Source: Nocardiopsis quinghaiensis
GTDB taxonomy: Bacteria > Actinomycetota > Actinomycetes > Streptosporangiales > Streptosporangiaceae
Direction: 5' to 3'
Assembly (NCBI RefSeq): GCF_008638365.1
Contig: NZ_VWVU01000020.1
Span: forward strand, 61,468 to 125,467
DNA length: 64,000 bases
Shown here piece by piece: positions 35,060 to 44,401 of this stretch. Within the stretch, counting starts at the first letter, position 1. Every line of letters starts with the position of its first letter. The translations under genes were made by a program, and so were the position numbers. The notes under the pieces were generated by a model that did no database searches, had not been told where the DNA came from, and was given only the letters and a program-made list of their open reading frames with translations.

Positions 35060-37408
35060 CTAGTGCGTGGCGAACAGACCCGAGCGCAGCTCCGCGGCGA
35101 TGTCGTTGTCCCCGCGCAGGGACAGCAGGTCGATCAGCGACTGCGGGTCGGCGAGGGACTCGTCGTCGTTGTCGGTGATGCGGCGGGAGAGGATCTTCAG
35201 GGCCTCGTCGGTGGAGGCGGGGGCGGTGTACCCGCTCAGGTGCAGCGCCCGGGAGGCGGGGGAGTAGCGGCTCAGGTCGGTGGCGGGCAGTTTGCGCGCG
35301 TCCAGACGGTCACCGGCCACCGTGATGAACATGCGGTCGCCGGGCTGTGCGGCCTGGCGGCGCAGCAGGGGGCGCAGGGAGTCGAACGCGGGCTGGTCGC
35401 GCCAGACCAGCACCAGAAGGTCGGCCCCCGGCGCGGTCAGGCACAGCAGGCGCCCGGGCTGGAGGCCCAGGTGGGTGGCGTAGCCGTTGGGGACGGCCAC
35501 GGGCGCGCCGTTGAGGTGGTCGGCGGTGATGTCGATGCGGTGCCACCAGCGCCCGTCCGGTGCGCGGAAGCAGCGGGCCGACATGGCGGAGTCGCTCGCA
35601 CCGGGCCGTGAGGGCGGAGGCGGGTGAGAGGCGGGTGCGGCCGCCGGCACCCCGGGGGGCGGGGCGCCGTGGGCCTGCCCGGGCTGCGGCCCGAGCGGAA
35701 CGACGCGGTGCGGGTCCAGGACCGCGGTGCCGAAGGAGGCGCCCTGGTCGTGCACGGGTCTTTGCTGGTGGACGGGCTCGGGCTCGCTCGGGGACTGGGG
35801 CTGCCCGTCCATGCGGCGCCGTATCGGCAGTCCGTTCTCGGTGGTGGCCCCCGACTCCTCCTGTGCGGTGTGGCCCGCGTGGCCCGTGGGCACCTCCATG
35901 GGAACCGACGGGTCCACGAACACGTGCCCGTCCCTCAGACTCACTCCCGGAGTGCTCAGCAGCCAGGCGCGCAACTCCTGTTGGCGGATGCCGATCCGGC
36001 TCAGCCGGATACCGGCCTCGGTCATGCTGGGAGAGTCGCCCAGCAGTTCGCGGGTCTGCCAGCGCAACCGGTTGGGGTCGTCGGCGATCAGCCAGCCGTT
36101 GTGCATGCGCCGGTCCGTGAACAGGGTGATGATCACCCGCCACAGGGGCGTGTGCAGGGTGGGGACGTCCACCGGGTGGTCGGGGTGGGCGTTGATCAGC
36201 CGGTCGATGGTGGTGGCCGAGCCCAGCTGCTCGGACAGCTCGCGCAGGTGCTTGGTGATCGCCGCGCCCTCGGGCGCGTTGAGCCAGTGCAGCAGGCGCT
36301 CCTCGACCTTGCGCTGGGCGGTGCGGATCTCGGTGACGTCCACCGCGATCTGCTCCGACAGCACGCGGATGCTGATGGGGTCGGTCGCGAACAGGCGCTC
36401 GGCGGCGACGGTGCGCTCCAGCTCGGGCCAGGAGCGGAACATCTCCTCCACCAGGTCCACCAGCGGGTGCTGGCCCAGCGCGGGGGCGGGGGGCCGCTCC
36501 TCCACGTGGTCGGGGCGTGTCGCCTTGGGCGGGCCGAAGCTGGGGCGGCGCAGTGTGCGCCCGGGGCCCAGCAGGGAACTGCGGAACTGCGAGCGCAGGT
36601 CGCCCGCGCCGTCGGCCCGGGCGCCGTCACCGCCCACCGCCTCGGAGTTCAGGGCGGAACTGGGGATCATCGCGGCGGAGCTGACCATGGCGGTGGGGGC
36701 CATGGGCTGGTCACCGGTCTCGGCCCCGGACTCCGGGTTCTCCTCGCGCTGGGCGCGCAGGGCCCTCAGAGTGCGGATCGCGCGGGTGGCCGGGGTCTGG
36801 GGCGGCGCCGGGCCGGTCCCGGCTCTCCCGGAGCCTCCCGCGTCGCGGTTGGCGCCCGTGGCGGCGTTGAGGTAGTCCAGCGCGTTGCGCACGTGTTCGG
36901 GGGCCGAGTCGGGCATCCAGTGGGTGATGGTGCGCACGGCCTCCATCATCAGCGCGGGGGAGGGCGTGGGGCCCGCGGGCAGTTCACAGCAGGGGCGCAG
37001 CGCACGCCAGGCCACCGTGCTCACCACGTCCATGGCGCCGCAGCCGGGAAGCCGCCACTCGCCGATCTCCTGGGGACTGGCGGAGATGAGGTGCTCCCAG
37101 TCCCCGGCGGTGGCGGTGACCGCGCCGCGGACGGGCTCGGAGAGGTCGGAGCAGTCCACCGGCTGGGTGCGCAGGCTCGGCAGGAACTCGGCCAGGGGGA
37201 CGTGCGCCCACTGCTCCAGCGCCAGGCGGGCGATGCCGTGGGCGAGCCAGGGCGGGCCCGCGATGTCCAGGACGCGCGCGACCGGCAGCGAGTACCACCA
37301 ACCGTCGATCAGGCGGTCGTGGTGGAGCAGGGGTGCCACATCCGGCGACTTCGACCACCGCAACGCGGGCGCGAGGTCGACGAGGCAGATCGGAGAGACG
37401 GCGTTCAT
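35060..37408 (-). CDS. Large unknown actinobacterial protein with a sigma-like helical region, 782 aa
   Basis: ATG 37408 (MNAVSPICLVDLAPALRW); a 26-residue extension has no ribosome site. Residues 1-190 form a Trp-rich helical domain. After a disordered linker (195-310), residues 314-440 form an all-helical region whose LSEQIAVDVTEIRTAQRKVE stretch is similar in pattern to sigma-70 region 3/4 helix-turn-helix segments. After a second linker (530-605), a small beta domain follows (RWWHRIDITADHLNGAPVAV ... LLCLTAPGADLLVLVWRD, 615-700), then a helical tail. No catalytic motif and no membrane span. I recognise no named family; a DNA-binding or RNA-polymerase-related role is a guess. It is alone in its unit. 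Confidence 0.75.
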   Translation of the reverse strand: MNAVSPICLVDLAPALRWSKSPDVAPLLHHDRLIDGWWYSLPVARVLDIAGPPWLAHGIARLALEQWAHVPLAEFLPSLRTQPVDCSDLSEPVRGAVTATAGDWEHLISASPQEIGEWRLPGCGAMDVVSTVAWRALRPCCELPAGPTPSPALMMEAVRTITHWMPDSAPEHVRNALDYLNAATGANRDAGGSGRAGTGPAPPQTPATRAIRTLRALRAQREENPESGAETGDQPMAPTAMVSSAAMIPSSALNSEAVGGDGARADGAGDLRSQFRSSLLGPGRTLRRPSFGPPKATRPDHVEERPPAPALGQHPLVDLVEEMFRSWPELERTVAAERLFATDPISIRVLSEQIAVDVTEIRTAQRKVEERLLHWLNAPEGAAITKHLRELSEQLGSATTIDRLINAHPDHPVDVPTLHTPLWRVIITLFTDRRMHNGWLIADDPNRLRWQTRELLGDSPSMTEAGIRLSRIGIRQQELRAWLLSTPGVSLRDGHVFVDPSVPMEVPTGHAGHTAQEESGATTENGLPIRRRMDGQPQSPSEPEPVHQQRPVHDQGASFGTAVLDPHRVVPLGPQPGQAHGAPPPGVPAAAPASHPPPPSRPGASDSAMSARCFRAPDGRWWHRIDITADHLNGAPVAVPNGYATHLGLQPGRLLCLTAPGADLLVLVWRDQPAFDSLRPLLRRQAAQPGDRMFITVAGDRLDARKLPATDLSRYSPASRALHLSGYTAPASTDEALKILSRRITDNDDESLADPQSLIDLLSLRGDNDIAAELRSGLFATH

Positions 37409-38092
37409 CCGCTGGGGACCTCGACCTCCTGGTGTCTGCACGTGAATTGGGAAGGAACCGCACGGGCCTTCGGTTCGATGCACCACAGTACGCGCCCCTC
37501 ACCCGCGTGGGGCCCGGACGGAAAGCCGGTCCGGTGCGCCGTGGGTGGGCACGGCGAGCCGGGGGACAGGGGTGCCGTGAGCACTTCTCCGAGATCGTAC
37601 GTGCCTGCGGGCCACATGGGTAGCCCCGAGCAGGGCCCGGCCTGGAGGTGCCGCCGGGCGAACACGGTGCGTGTCCACCTGGGCGGGGGAGTTTCACGCC
37701 TGTGACCTGCGCGGGTATGTGATCTACCTCATATCGGACTTCGGGATGCCCACGGGCTCATCGGTCGTCGGTGTCCACGACACCTGCGTGTCCGTTGCCC
37801 CTCCCGGGGCCGCGGGCGCGTGCCGTGTACCGGGTGGGACGGGGCCGGCGCGGGGGTGCGTCGACGCACCCTGATCCAGGCGGGCTGTCACCGGTGGTGG
37901 GTATGCTGGACGGGCACTGTCCTCGCCCGAACGACCTCCGGCCGGGCGGCCGCGTCCGGCGGCCGAGCAGGGGTCGACGGTGTTCGGACACGGGTCGGTG
38001 GCCGGAATACGGCCCGACACCAGCGATTGCCGTACACGCGCGCCCCCGGCGCTGCTCAGGCGTGGGACGGTCGAGCCGGATGATTGGTTGAC
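37409..38092. other. 684-nt spacer
   Basis: It separates the unknown protein (minus) from the SGNH hydrolase (plus) and must hold both promoters. TATGCT near 37901-37906 could be a -10 for the plus strand but has no good -35. Open frames across it lack ribosome sites. I see no RNA gene or repeat. Confidence 0.5.
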
Positions 38093-39052
38093 GTGACAGA
38101 CCTTGAGACGAATCCCCCAGCGGTCGCCCGCCTGAACAGACCGGACGCCATCCGGTCCTACGTGGCGATCGGCGACAGCATCACCGAGGGGATGGAAGAC
38201 GACAGCGGCCCCAACGGCGGGTACCGGGGCTTCGCCGACCGCCTCGCGGAGCACCTGGGTACGGTCACCCCCGACTTCCGCTACGCCAACCTGGGTGTGC
38301 GTGGGCGCCGGATGCAGCACATCTTCGGTGATCAGCTCGACCAGACACTCCGGTGGAAGCCCGACCTGGTCACCGTCCTCGCCGGAGGCAACGACGTCCT
38401 GCGCCCGGGCAACGACCTCGACCGTCTGGCCGACCACTTCGAGTGGGGCATCCGCCGACTGCGCGACGCGGGCATCCGCGTGGTGATCCTGTCCGGCCAC
38501 GACACCGGCTGGATCCCGGTCCTGCGGTACTACCGCGGCCGCATCGCCGTGTTCAGCATGCACATGAGGGCCGTCGCCGAGCGCACCGGCACCGAGATCG
38601 TCGACCTGTGGGCGCTCAACGCCCTCACCGACCCCCGGGCCTGGAGCGAGGACCGCCTGCACCTCAACGGCGCGGGACACCAGATCGTCGCCGCGCGCAT
38701 CGCCGACCTCCTCGGCTTCCCGATGGGTCCGCCCGAGTCCTGGACCGATCCGTGGACCACCCCGCCCCAGAAGCTGCCTCGTATCCTGCGCCGCAGGGAG
38801 AACCGTCGCTGGGCCCGCCAGTACGCGGTGCCGTGGCTGCGCCGCCGCGTCATGGGCCGCTCCTCCGGCGACGGCCGCATGCCCAAGCGCCCCCGGCTGG
38901 ACTACCTGCACGACGAGACCGCCCGTGCCGAGATCGCCAGGACCATCGAGGAGGGCGGGGCCAAGGAGGCGGCCTACAACGGCTTCGACCCCGTCGAGGG
39001 AATGCCGACCAGCAGCCCGTCGGGCACCAAGGGCCCCGAACCCGTGGACTGA
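38093..39052 (+). CDS. SGNH/GDSL hydrolase, 319 aa
   Basis: The four SGNH blocks are visible: AIGDSITEG near residue 26 (nucleophile Ser), an NLGVRGR glycine block, AGGNDVLRP (block III Asn) and EDRLHLNGAGHQ (Asp-His). There is no signal peptide, so it is likely cytoplasmic, unlike most secreted lipases. The C-terminal 100 residues are basic and Arg-rich. I chose GTG 38093 (VTDLETNPP); an upstream TTG at 38084 is possible and neither has a strong ribosome site. Substrate unknown (esters or acetyl groups). Confidence 0.85.
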   Translation: MTDLETNPPAVARLNRPDAIRSYVAIGDSITEGMEDDSGPNGGYRGFADRLAEHLGTVTPDFRYANLGVRGRRMQHIFGDQLDQTLRWKPDLVTVLAGGNDVLRPGNDLDRLADHFEWGIRRLRDAGIRVVILSGHDTGWIPVLRYYRGRIAVFSMHMRAVAERTGTEIVDLWALNALTDPRAWSEDRLHLNGAGHQIVAARIADLLGFPMGPPESWTDPWTTPPQKLPRILRRRENRRWARQYAVPWLRRRVMGRSSGDGRMPKRPRLDYLHDETARAEIARTIEEGGAKEAAYNGFDPVEGMPTSSPSGTKGPEPVD

Positions 39053-39105
39053 CGCGCGCTCGCGGAGCCCCGCGTTCCGGCCACGGGGCTTGGCCGCGTC
39101 CGGGA

Positions 39106-40287
39106 TCAGCTGCGCGACAGCGACTGGATGAGGTCGCTGATGTGCACCACACCCAGGCACTGGCCGTAGGTGTTGGTCGCGATCAGGTCCTCGTAGACCC
39201 GCTCGGTGTCCTGGCCGGCCACCCGTAGCGCCGCCAGCGCCGACATCCACGCCGGGACCGTGCGCGGTGACTCCGCCAGCCGCAGCGCCGGGCGCTTGGC
39301 GTGCAGGGCGTGCCCGTAGCGGCCGGTCACCGACAGCAGGAACCTGGTGCGGTCGACCACTCCCACCGGCCGCTCCCGGTGGTCGATGAGGATGATGCTG
39401 TTCAGCGCGGGGTTCCCGGTGAAGGACTCCAGCACCTGCTCGGCGGTGGCGTCGGAGTCCAGCCCCACCGGCGGCACCATGAACTCGGTGACCCGCGGTC
39501 CGGCGTCCTCCTGCCCGCCCTGACCGGCGGTCGGTTCGGGCACCGGGGCGACCCGCTCACCGGGCCGCCAGCCCTGGTCGGCGAAGAACGGGCCCGTCCC
39601 CACACGGATCCCGCAGCGTCGCAGCCGCATCACGTCCTCGGCCGAGAGCACGCCCGAGGCCAGTGCGTACACCCCGCTGCCCCGCCCGATCCGTGCCAGG
39701 CCCTCCACGACCGTGGCGTGCCGCTGGTCCTCGGCCACCCCGGACACGATCGCGGGGTCGATCCGCATGAGGAACGGCGCGGCCTCCACCACCAGGTCGG
39801 GGCGCACCATCGCCGTGCCGAACCCGCATCGGAATCCGGCCGACCGGAGCCGGGCGGTCCCCGACACCACGGTCGGCCTCGCCAGCTCGGCCAGGTCGGC
39901 GCTGAGCATGAGGGTGATGTCGCGCGGGCGGCGGCCCGCACGGCGCAGATGGCTCTCCATCAACGACACGAACCCCCCGCCGGCCAGCATCCGCGCGGGC
40001 ATCGGCAGCACCAGCGGAAGCAGGCTCTCGGTCTCGGCCGCCTCCCGCACCAGGGCCAGGAGCCACTCGGCCACGGCCGACTCCTCCTGGACGGTCACCT
40101 CCGCGTGGGAGCCCCGCACGGTCGGCGGCGGGGCGGCGGCGACCTCGACGGCCACCACGGATCCCGAGTCCAGGTCGACGACGGGCCGGTAGGCGGAAGC
40201 GCGTGGGGAGCGGTGGAGGGACGTACCGGGTCCGTTCCGCTGCGCCGGGGGAGTGTGTTGGGGATGCAGAGCAGACACGATCCTCAT
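39106..40287 (-). CDS. Degenerate EAL domain fused to CBS-like region, 393 aa
   Basis: Residues 30-245 follow the EAL phosphodiesterase fold (YRPVVDLDSGSVVAVEVAAA at the start), but key active-site residues are gone: EAL reads EVA, the DDFGTG motif reads RCGFGTA, the KID lysine is Arg (RIDPAIV) and the EGVE motif reads ASGV. It therefore probably does not cut cyclic-di-GMP and may bind it or another ligand. Residues 265-393 look like a CBS pair (TEFMVPPVGLDSDATAEQVLESF, IILIDHRERPVGVVDRTRFL, CLGVVHISDLIQSL). A cytosolic sensor or regulator is inferred. Confidence 0.8.
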   Translation of the reverse strand: MRIVSALHPQHTPPAQRNGPGTSLHRSPRASAYRPVVDLDSGSVVAVEVAAAPPPTVRGSHAEVTVQEESAVAEWLLALVREAAETESLLPLVLPMPARMLAGGGFVSLMESHLRRAGRRPRDITLMLSADLAELARPTVVSGTARLRSAGFRCGFGTAMVRPDLVVEAAPFLMRIDPAIVSGVAEDQRHATVVEGLARIGRGSGVYALASGVLSAEDVMRLRRCGIRVGTGPFFADQGWRPGERVAPVPEPTAGQGGQEDAGPRVTEFMVPPVGLDSDATAEQVLESFTGNPALNSIILIDHRERPVGVVDRTRFLLSVTGRYGHALHAKRPALRLAESPRTVPAWMSALAALRVAGQDTERVYEDLIATNTYGQCLGVVHISDLIQSLSRS

Positions 40288-40394
40288 GGTGACCGGAAAC
40301 CGGTCCTACCTGAAGGCCTGTTCTCGGCTGTTCAACTCACCTTCATGGCCTGTTCCGCGGCCGAAGCCCTCTTCCGGACCGTGGCCCGCGCACG

Positions 40395-40426
40395 ACGACG
40401 CCCCCGCCGGCCGGCGGGGGCGTCGG
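40395..40426 (-). terminator. Terminator of the fab operon
   Basis: A 32-bp palindrome with a perfect 16-bp arm pairing, 67 nt past the fabF stop. It forms a very stable GC hairpin and also lies downstream of the promoter region of the EAL-CBS gene. Confidence 0.6.
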
Positions 40427-40492
40427 TGCCTTCGGCCTTGACCACCACGGGGAACCCGGCCGCAACGGGAGGTCGCCGTGGGCGCCGCGGGG

Positions 40493-41731
40493 TCAGGCGC
40501 GGCGGAAGACCACCGCGACGTTGTGGCCACCGAACCCGAAGGACTCGTTGATGGCGGCCACGTCGCCGCCGGGCATGTCCCGGGGCTTGTCGCGGACGAT
40601 GTCCACGACCACGTCCGGGTCGAGCTCATCGATGTTGATGGTCGGCGGGATGAGCCCGTCGTGCAGGGCCAGGATGGTCGCGATCGACTCCACGGCGCCC
40701 GCGCCGCCCAGCAGGTGGCCGGTCATGGACTTGGTGGAGGTCACCGCGATCCGGTCGGTGGCGGAGTCGCCCAGGGCCGAGCGGATGGCGCGCGTCTCTC
40801 CCACGTCGCCGGCCGGGGTGGAGGTGGCGTGTGCGTTGACGTGCACGATGTCGGTGGGCTTGAGGTCGGCGTCGTCCAGGGCGACGGTGATGGCCCGGGC
40901 CTGGCCGATGCCCTCCGGGTCGGGCTGGACGATGTCGTAGGCGTCGTTGGTGTATCCCACACCCGAGGCGTGGGCGTACACGTGGGCGCCGCGCTTGGCG
41001 GCGTGCTCGGCCGACTCCAGGATGAGGATGCCCGCGCCCTCGCCCATGACGAAGCCGTCGCGGTCCTTGTCCCAGGGGCGGGAGGCCCTCTGCGGGTCCT
41101 CGTTGCGCGTGGACAGGGCGCGCATGGAGGCGAACGAGGCGATGTTGAGCGGGTGGATCGCGGCCTCGGTGCCGCCCGCGATCACCACGTCGGCGCGGCC
41201 GGCGCGGATCATGTCCACACCGTTGGCGATGGCCTCGGCGCTGGAGGCGCAGGCGCTCACCGGCACGTGCGAACCGGCCCGGGCGGTGTACTCCAGGCTG
41301 ATCGCGGCGGCGGGGCTGTTGGGCATGAGCATGGGCACGGTGAACGGGGAGACCCGCTTCCAGCCCTTCTCACGGAAGGTGTCGTACTGCTCCAGGATGG
41401 TGAGGATGCCACCGATACCGCTGGAGACCACCACACCCAGGCGAACGGGATCGACCTCGGGGGACCCGGCGTGCTGCCAGGCCTCCTGCGCGGCGATCAG
41501 CGCGAACTGCTGGGTGCGGTCCAGACGGCGCAGACGCGGCCTGGGCAGCTTCTCGGAGGGCTCCTGCGCGATCTGCCCGGCGAAGTGCACCGGTAGCTTC
41601 TCGTGCCACTCCTCCGGCAGCGCGGTGATGCCGGAGCGGCCGTCGAGGAGCGCGGACCATGTGGTCGCGACGTCACTCCCGAGGGGGGTGGTGGCGCCGA
41701 GGCCGGTGACGACGACATCGGTCTTGGACAT
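40493..41731 (-). CDS. fabF: Beta-ketoacyl-ACP synthase II
   Basis: Condenses malonyl-ACP with growing acyl-ACP. Catalytic Cys161 lies in VSACASSAEAIANG; the two histidines lie in VNAHATSTPAGD and TGHLLGGAGAVES; the end ESFGFGGHNVAVVFRR is typical. Length 412 aa. ATG 41731. Last gene of the fabD-fabH-acpP-fabF operon. Confidence 0.96.
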   Translation of the reverse strand: MSKTDVVVTGLGATTPLGSDVATTWSALLDGRSGITALPEEWHEKLPVHFAGQIAQEPSEKLPRPRLRRLDRTQQFALIAAQEAWQHAGSPEVDPVRLGVVVSSGIGGILTILEQYDTFREKGWKRVSPFTVPMLMPNSPAAAISLEYTARAGSHVPVSACASSAEAIANGVDMIRAGRADVVIAGGTEAAIHPLNIASFASMRALSTRNEDPQRASRPWDKDRDGFVMGEGAGILILESAEHAAKRGAHVYAHASGVGYTNDAYDIVQPDPEGIGQARAITVALDDADLKPTDIVHVNAHATSTPAGDVGETRAIRSALGDSATDRIAVTSTKSMTGHLLGGAGAVESIATILALHDGLIPPTINIDELDPDVVVDIVRDKPRDMPGGDVAAINESFGFGGHNVAVVFRRA

Positions 41732-41861
41732 GATCCGATCGCCCTTCTCGTGGGTCGTTCCCGGTCACGGTGCCGGGAGGCGTTGGCGGTTGTGAGGAAA
41801 GGGCCGCGTGTGGCGGCGGGTGGAGCGCCGGGGCAGGGTGTGCCCCGGCGCCCCGGACGGG

Positions 41862-42101
41862 CTACTTCTGGATGAAGTTGATGACGTCCTGGACCGTCTT
41901 GAGGTCCTTGAGCTGGTCGTCCGGGATCTCCACGCCGAACTTGTCCTGGGCGGCGATGGCGATCTCCACCATGGACAGCGAGTCGATGTCGAGGTCGTCC
42001 ACGAAGCTCTTCCCCGGGGTGACCTCGGAGGCCTCGGTGCCGACGATCTCCTCGATGATCTCGCCGAGGCCGGCCAGGATCTCCTGCTCGCTGTGAGCCA
42101 T
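41862..42101 (-). CDS. acpP: Acyl carrier protein
   Basis: 79 aa with the phosphopantetheine serine S41 in DDLDIDSLSMVEI. Carries acyl chains for type II fatty-acid synthesis. Located between fabH and fabF, which confirms the housekeeping ACP rather than a polyketide one. Confidence 0.96.
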   Translation of the reverse strand: MAHSEQEILAGLGEIIEEIVGTEASEVTPGKSFVDDLDIDSLSMVEIAIAAQDKFGVEIPDDQLKDLKTVQDVINFIQK

Positions 42102-42209
42102 GTCGTGTTTCTCCTTGCTTGGTGGTTCGGTGTCGCTTCAGGGACATCGTGTGGGCCGCGGACGCGTGGGTCCGGTTCCGCACGGTGTGACCGCGGGTTC
42201 GGGCGGTGC

Positions 42210-43166
42210 TCAGGGGATGCTGATCACCTGAGCGGCGTAGACCAGCCCCGCGCCGAAGCCCAGGGTGAGTACGGTGCTCCCCGACGGCAGTTCCCCGCGT
42301 CCGATCATGCGCGAGAGCGCGAGAGGGATGGACGCGGAGGAGGTGTTGCCAGCGGTGACGATATCGCGGGCCACGAGTGCCTGGGGCGCGCCCAGCTTCT
42401 TGGCGATGGACTCCACGATCCGCAGGTTGGCCTGGTGGGGGACGAAGGCGGTCAGCTCCGAGGGTTCCACACCCGCCCGCTCCAGGGCTTCCAGGGCGAC
42501 CTTGTACAGCTCGGTGGTGGTCCACCGGAAGACCGCCTGGCCCTCCTGGTACAGGTACCGGTGGTCGCGCAGGTAGATCGTGTCGGCGCGCTCGCCGGAG
42601 GAACCCCACACCACGGGGCCCACGCCCTGCTCCTCGGAGGCCGAGACGATCGCGGCTCCGGCGCCGTCCGCGAAGATCACACAGGTGCCGCGGTCCTCCC
42701 AGTCCACCCAGTCGCTGAGCTTCTCCGACCCGATCACCAGCACGTTGCGGGCACTGCCGCCGCGGACCATGTCCGAGGCCACGCCCAGCGCGTAGCAGAA
42801 GCCCGCGCAGGCGGCGTTGAGGTCGAAGGCGCCCGGGGCGGCGATGCCCAGCTGGGCGGCCACGGTGGCGGCCGTGTTGGGGATCTGGTCCTCCACCGTG
42901 CAGGTGGCCACGATCACCAGGTCGACGTCCTCGGCGGACAGCCCGCTGGCCGCCAGGGCCTTGCCGCCCGCCGCGACGGCCATACTCGCCACGGTGTCCT
43001 CGGGGCCCGCGATGCGCCGCTCCTTGATGCCGACACGGCTCTGGATCCACTCGTCGTTGGTTTCGACGCGGGCCTCCAGGTCGGCGTTGGTGAGGACCTT
43101 GGAGGGCTGGTACTCACCGAAGGCGACGATCGCCGCGCCTCCGGGAGCGCTCGGGGAGCTGAACAT
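42210..43166 (-). CDS. fabH: Beta-ketoacyl-ACP synthase III
   Basis: Starts fatty-acid chains from short acyl-CoA. Triad: Cys120 in LNAACAGFCYAL, His in VPHQANLRIVE, Asn in TAGNTSSASIP. ATG 43166 is two bases past the fabD stop, so the genes are coupled. A longer upstream frame is only the fabD shadow. Confidence 0.96.
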   Translation of the reverse strand: MFSSPSAPGGAAIVAFGEYQPSKVLTNADLEARVETNDEWIQSRVGIKERRIAGPEDTVASMAVAAGGKALAASGLSAEDVDLVIVATCTVEDQIPNTAATVAAQLGIAAPGAFDLNAACAGFCYALGVASDMVRGGSARNVLVIGSEKLSDWVDWEDRGTCVIFADGAGAAIVSASEEQGVGPVVWGSSGERADTIYLRDHRYLYQEGQAVFRWTTTELYKVALEALERAGVEPSELTAFVPHQANLRIVESIAKKLGAPQALVARDIVTAGNTSSASIPLALSRMIGRGELPSGSTVLTLGFGAGLVYAAQVISIP

Positions 43167-43168
43167 GG

Positions 43169-44146
43169 TTAGCCTTCCTGGTCTGTGGCCGCGGGGGACC
43201 CGGCGTGCTCCTTGACGAGGGCGCCGGCGCGGTCGAGGTCGTCGGGGGTCTTCACCGCGAGGAGCTCGACGCCCCGCAGCGCACGCTTGGCCAGACCGGT
43301 GAGCGTGCCCGCCGGGGCGAGCTCGATCAGTGCGGTCACCCCCAGATCGGCCAGGGTCCGTGTGCACGCGTCCCAGCGCACCGGGGAGGAGATCTGGGAG
43401 ACGAGCCGCTCCAGGTACTCGGCGCCGCCGTCGACCACAGCGCCGTCGGCGTTGGAGAGCAGGCGCACGGTGGGATCGGACGGGGACAGGGTTGCGGAGG
43501 CCTCACGCACCCGCTCCACGGCCGGGGCCATGTGCTCGGTGTGGAAGGCGCCCGCGACCGGCAGAGGGCGCAGCCGGGCCCGCGCGGGCGGGTTCTCGGC
43601 GAACGCGGCGAGCTGCTCGGTGGTACCGGCGGCCACGATCTGCCCGGAGCCGTTGTCGTTGGCCGGGGTCAGACCGGCGTCCGAGAGGGCCTGCAGCACC
43701 TGCTCACGGTCGCCGCCGAGTACCGCGGTCATCCCGGTCTCCGTGCGCGCGGCGGCGTCGGCCATACCCCGGCCGCGTTCGGCGACCAGCGCCAGCGCCT
43801 CCTTGGGCGACAGGACGCCGGCGATCGCGGCGGCGGTGAACTCGCCGACGCTGTGACCGGCGACCGCGTCCACCAGGGAACGCTCGGCGGGCAGAGCCGG
43901 TGAGGGGGAGGACACGGGGCCGAGCACGGCGGAGGCCGCCACCAGGCCGGCGCTGACCAGCAGGGGCTGGGCGACGGCGGTGTCGCGGATCTCCTCAGCG
44001 TCCGCGGTGGTGCCGTAGCGCACCAGGTCGAGTCCGGCCGTCTCGGACCACGCGTCGATCTGCGCGGAGACACCGGGCAGTTCGAGCCACGGGGAGAGGA
44101 GACCGGGAACCTGGGCACCTTGGCCGGGAGCGACGATAACAAGCAC
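43169..44146 (-). CDS. fabD: Malonyl-CoA:ACP transacylase
   Basis: Loads malonyl groups on ACP. Ser99 lies in the GHSVGEF nucleophile elbow and the catalytic His in AGAFHTEHM; LVIVAPGQGAQVPG opens the protein. I chose GTG 44146, preceded by AAGG eight bases upstream; the much longer open frame is not supported. First gene of the fab operon, divergent from fasR. Confidence 0.94.
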   Translation of the reverse strand: MLVIVAPGQGAQVPGLLSPWLELPGVSAQIDAWSETAGLDLVRYGTTADAEEIRDTAVAQPLLVSAGLVAASAVLGPVSSPSPALPAERSLVDAVAGHSVGEFTAAAIAGVLSPKEALALVAERGRGMADAAARTETGMTAVLGGDREQVLQALSDAGLTPANDNGSGQIVAAGTTEQLAAFAENPPARARLRPLPVAGAFHTEHMAPAVERVREASATLSPSDPTVRLLSNADGAVVDGGAEYLERLVSQISSPVRWDACTRTLADLGVTALIELAPAGTLTGLAKRALRGVELLAVKTPDDLDRAGALVKEHAGSPAATDQEG

Positions 44147-44214
44147 AGCATCAACCTTGCCCTGTAGGAGGTCACCAGTCAGAGGGGGAGGGACACGAAG
44201 TTCACTCAACACCG

Positions 44215-44233
44215 TTTGTGGGGATTCCACAAA
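44215..44233. promoter_or_regulatory. Palindromic operator, probably for FasR
   Basis: TTTGTGG-GGATT-CCACAAA is a perfect 7-bp inverted repeat with a five-base spacer. A further half site, TCCACAA, occurs at 44250-44256. It lies in the fabD-fasR divergent spacer, 69 nt before fabD, where FasR is expected to act. The rest of the 255-nt spacer has no other feature I can name. Confidence 0.5.
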
Positions 44234-44401
44234 ACGAGGTCGGGTGCGTGTCCACAAGCCACGAAACAGGTGGGAGAGATCACTTTCGACGGTACGCGGC
44301 GTGCGCGTTCGGCGGCGGCGACGGCGCGGTGGCCGCCTCCGGCCACCGCGGACATGGGGCAGGCCGCTGACCAGAGTACGAGGGGATGCGAACCTGGTGG
44401 T

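Noticed and set aside
35624..37705. 693-codon plus-strand frame antisense to the unknown 782-aa protein
   Set aside because: Composition is Gly/Arg/Gln-rich and low in hydrophobic blocks; the minus-strand frame has better domain-like structure and a sensible start.
40395..40426. Perfect 32-bp palindrome as a recombination or binding site
   Set aside because: Position after fabF and GC composition are explained by a terminator.
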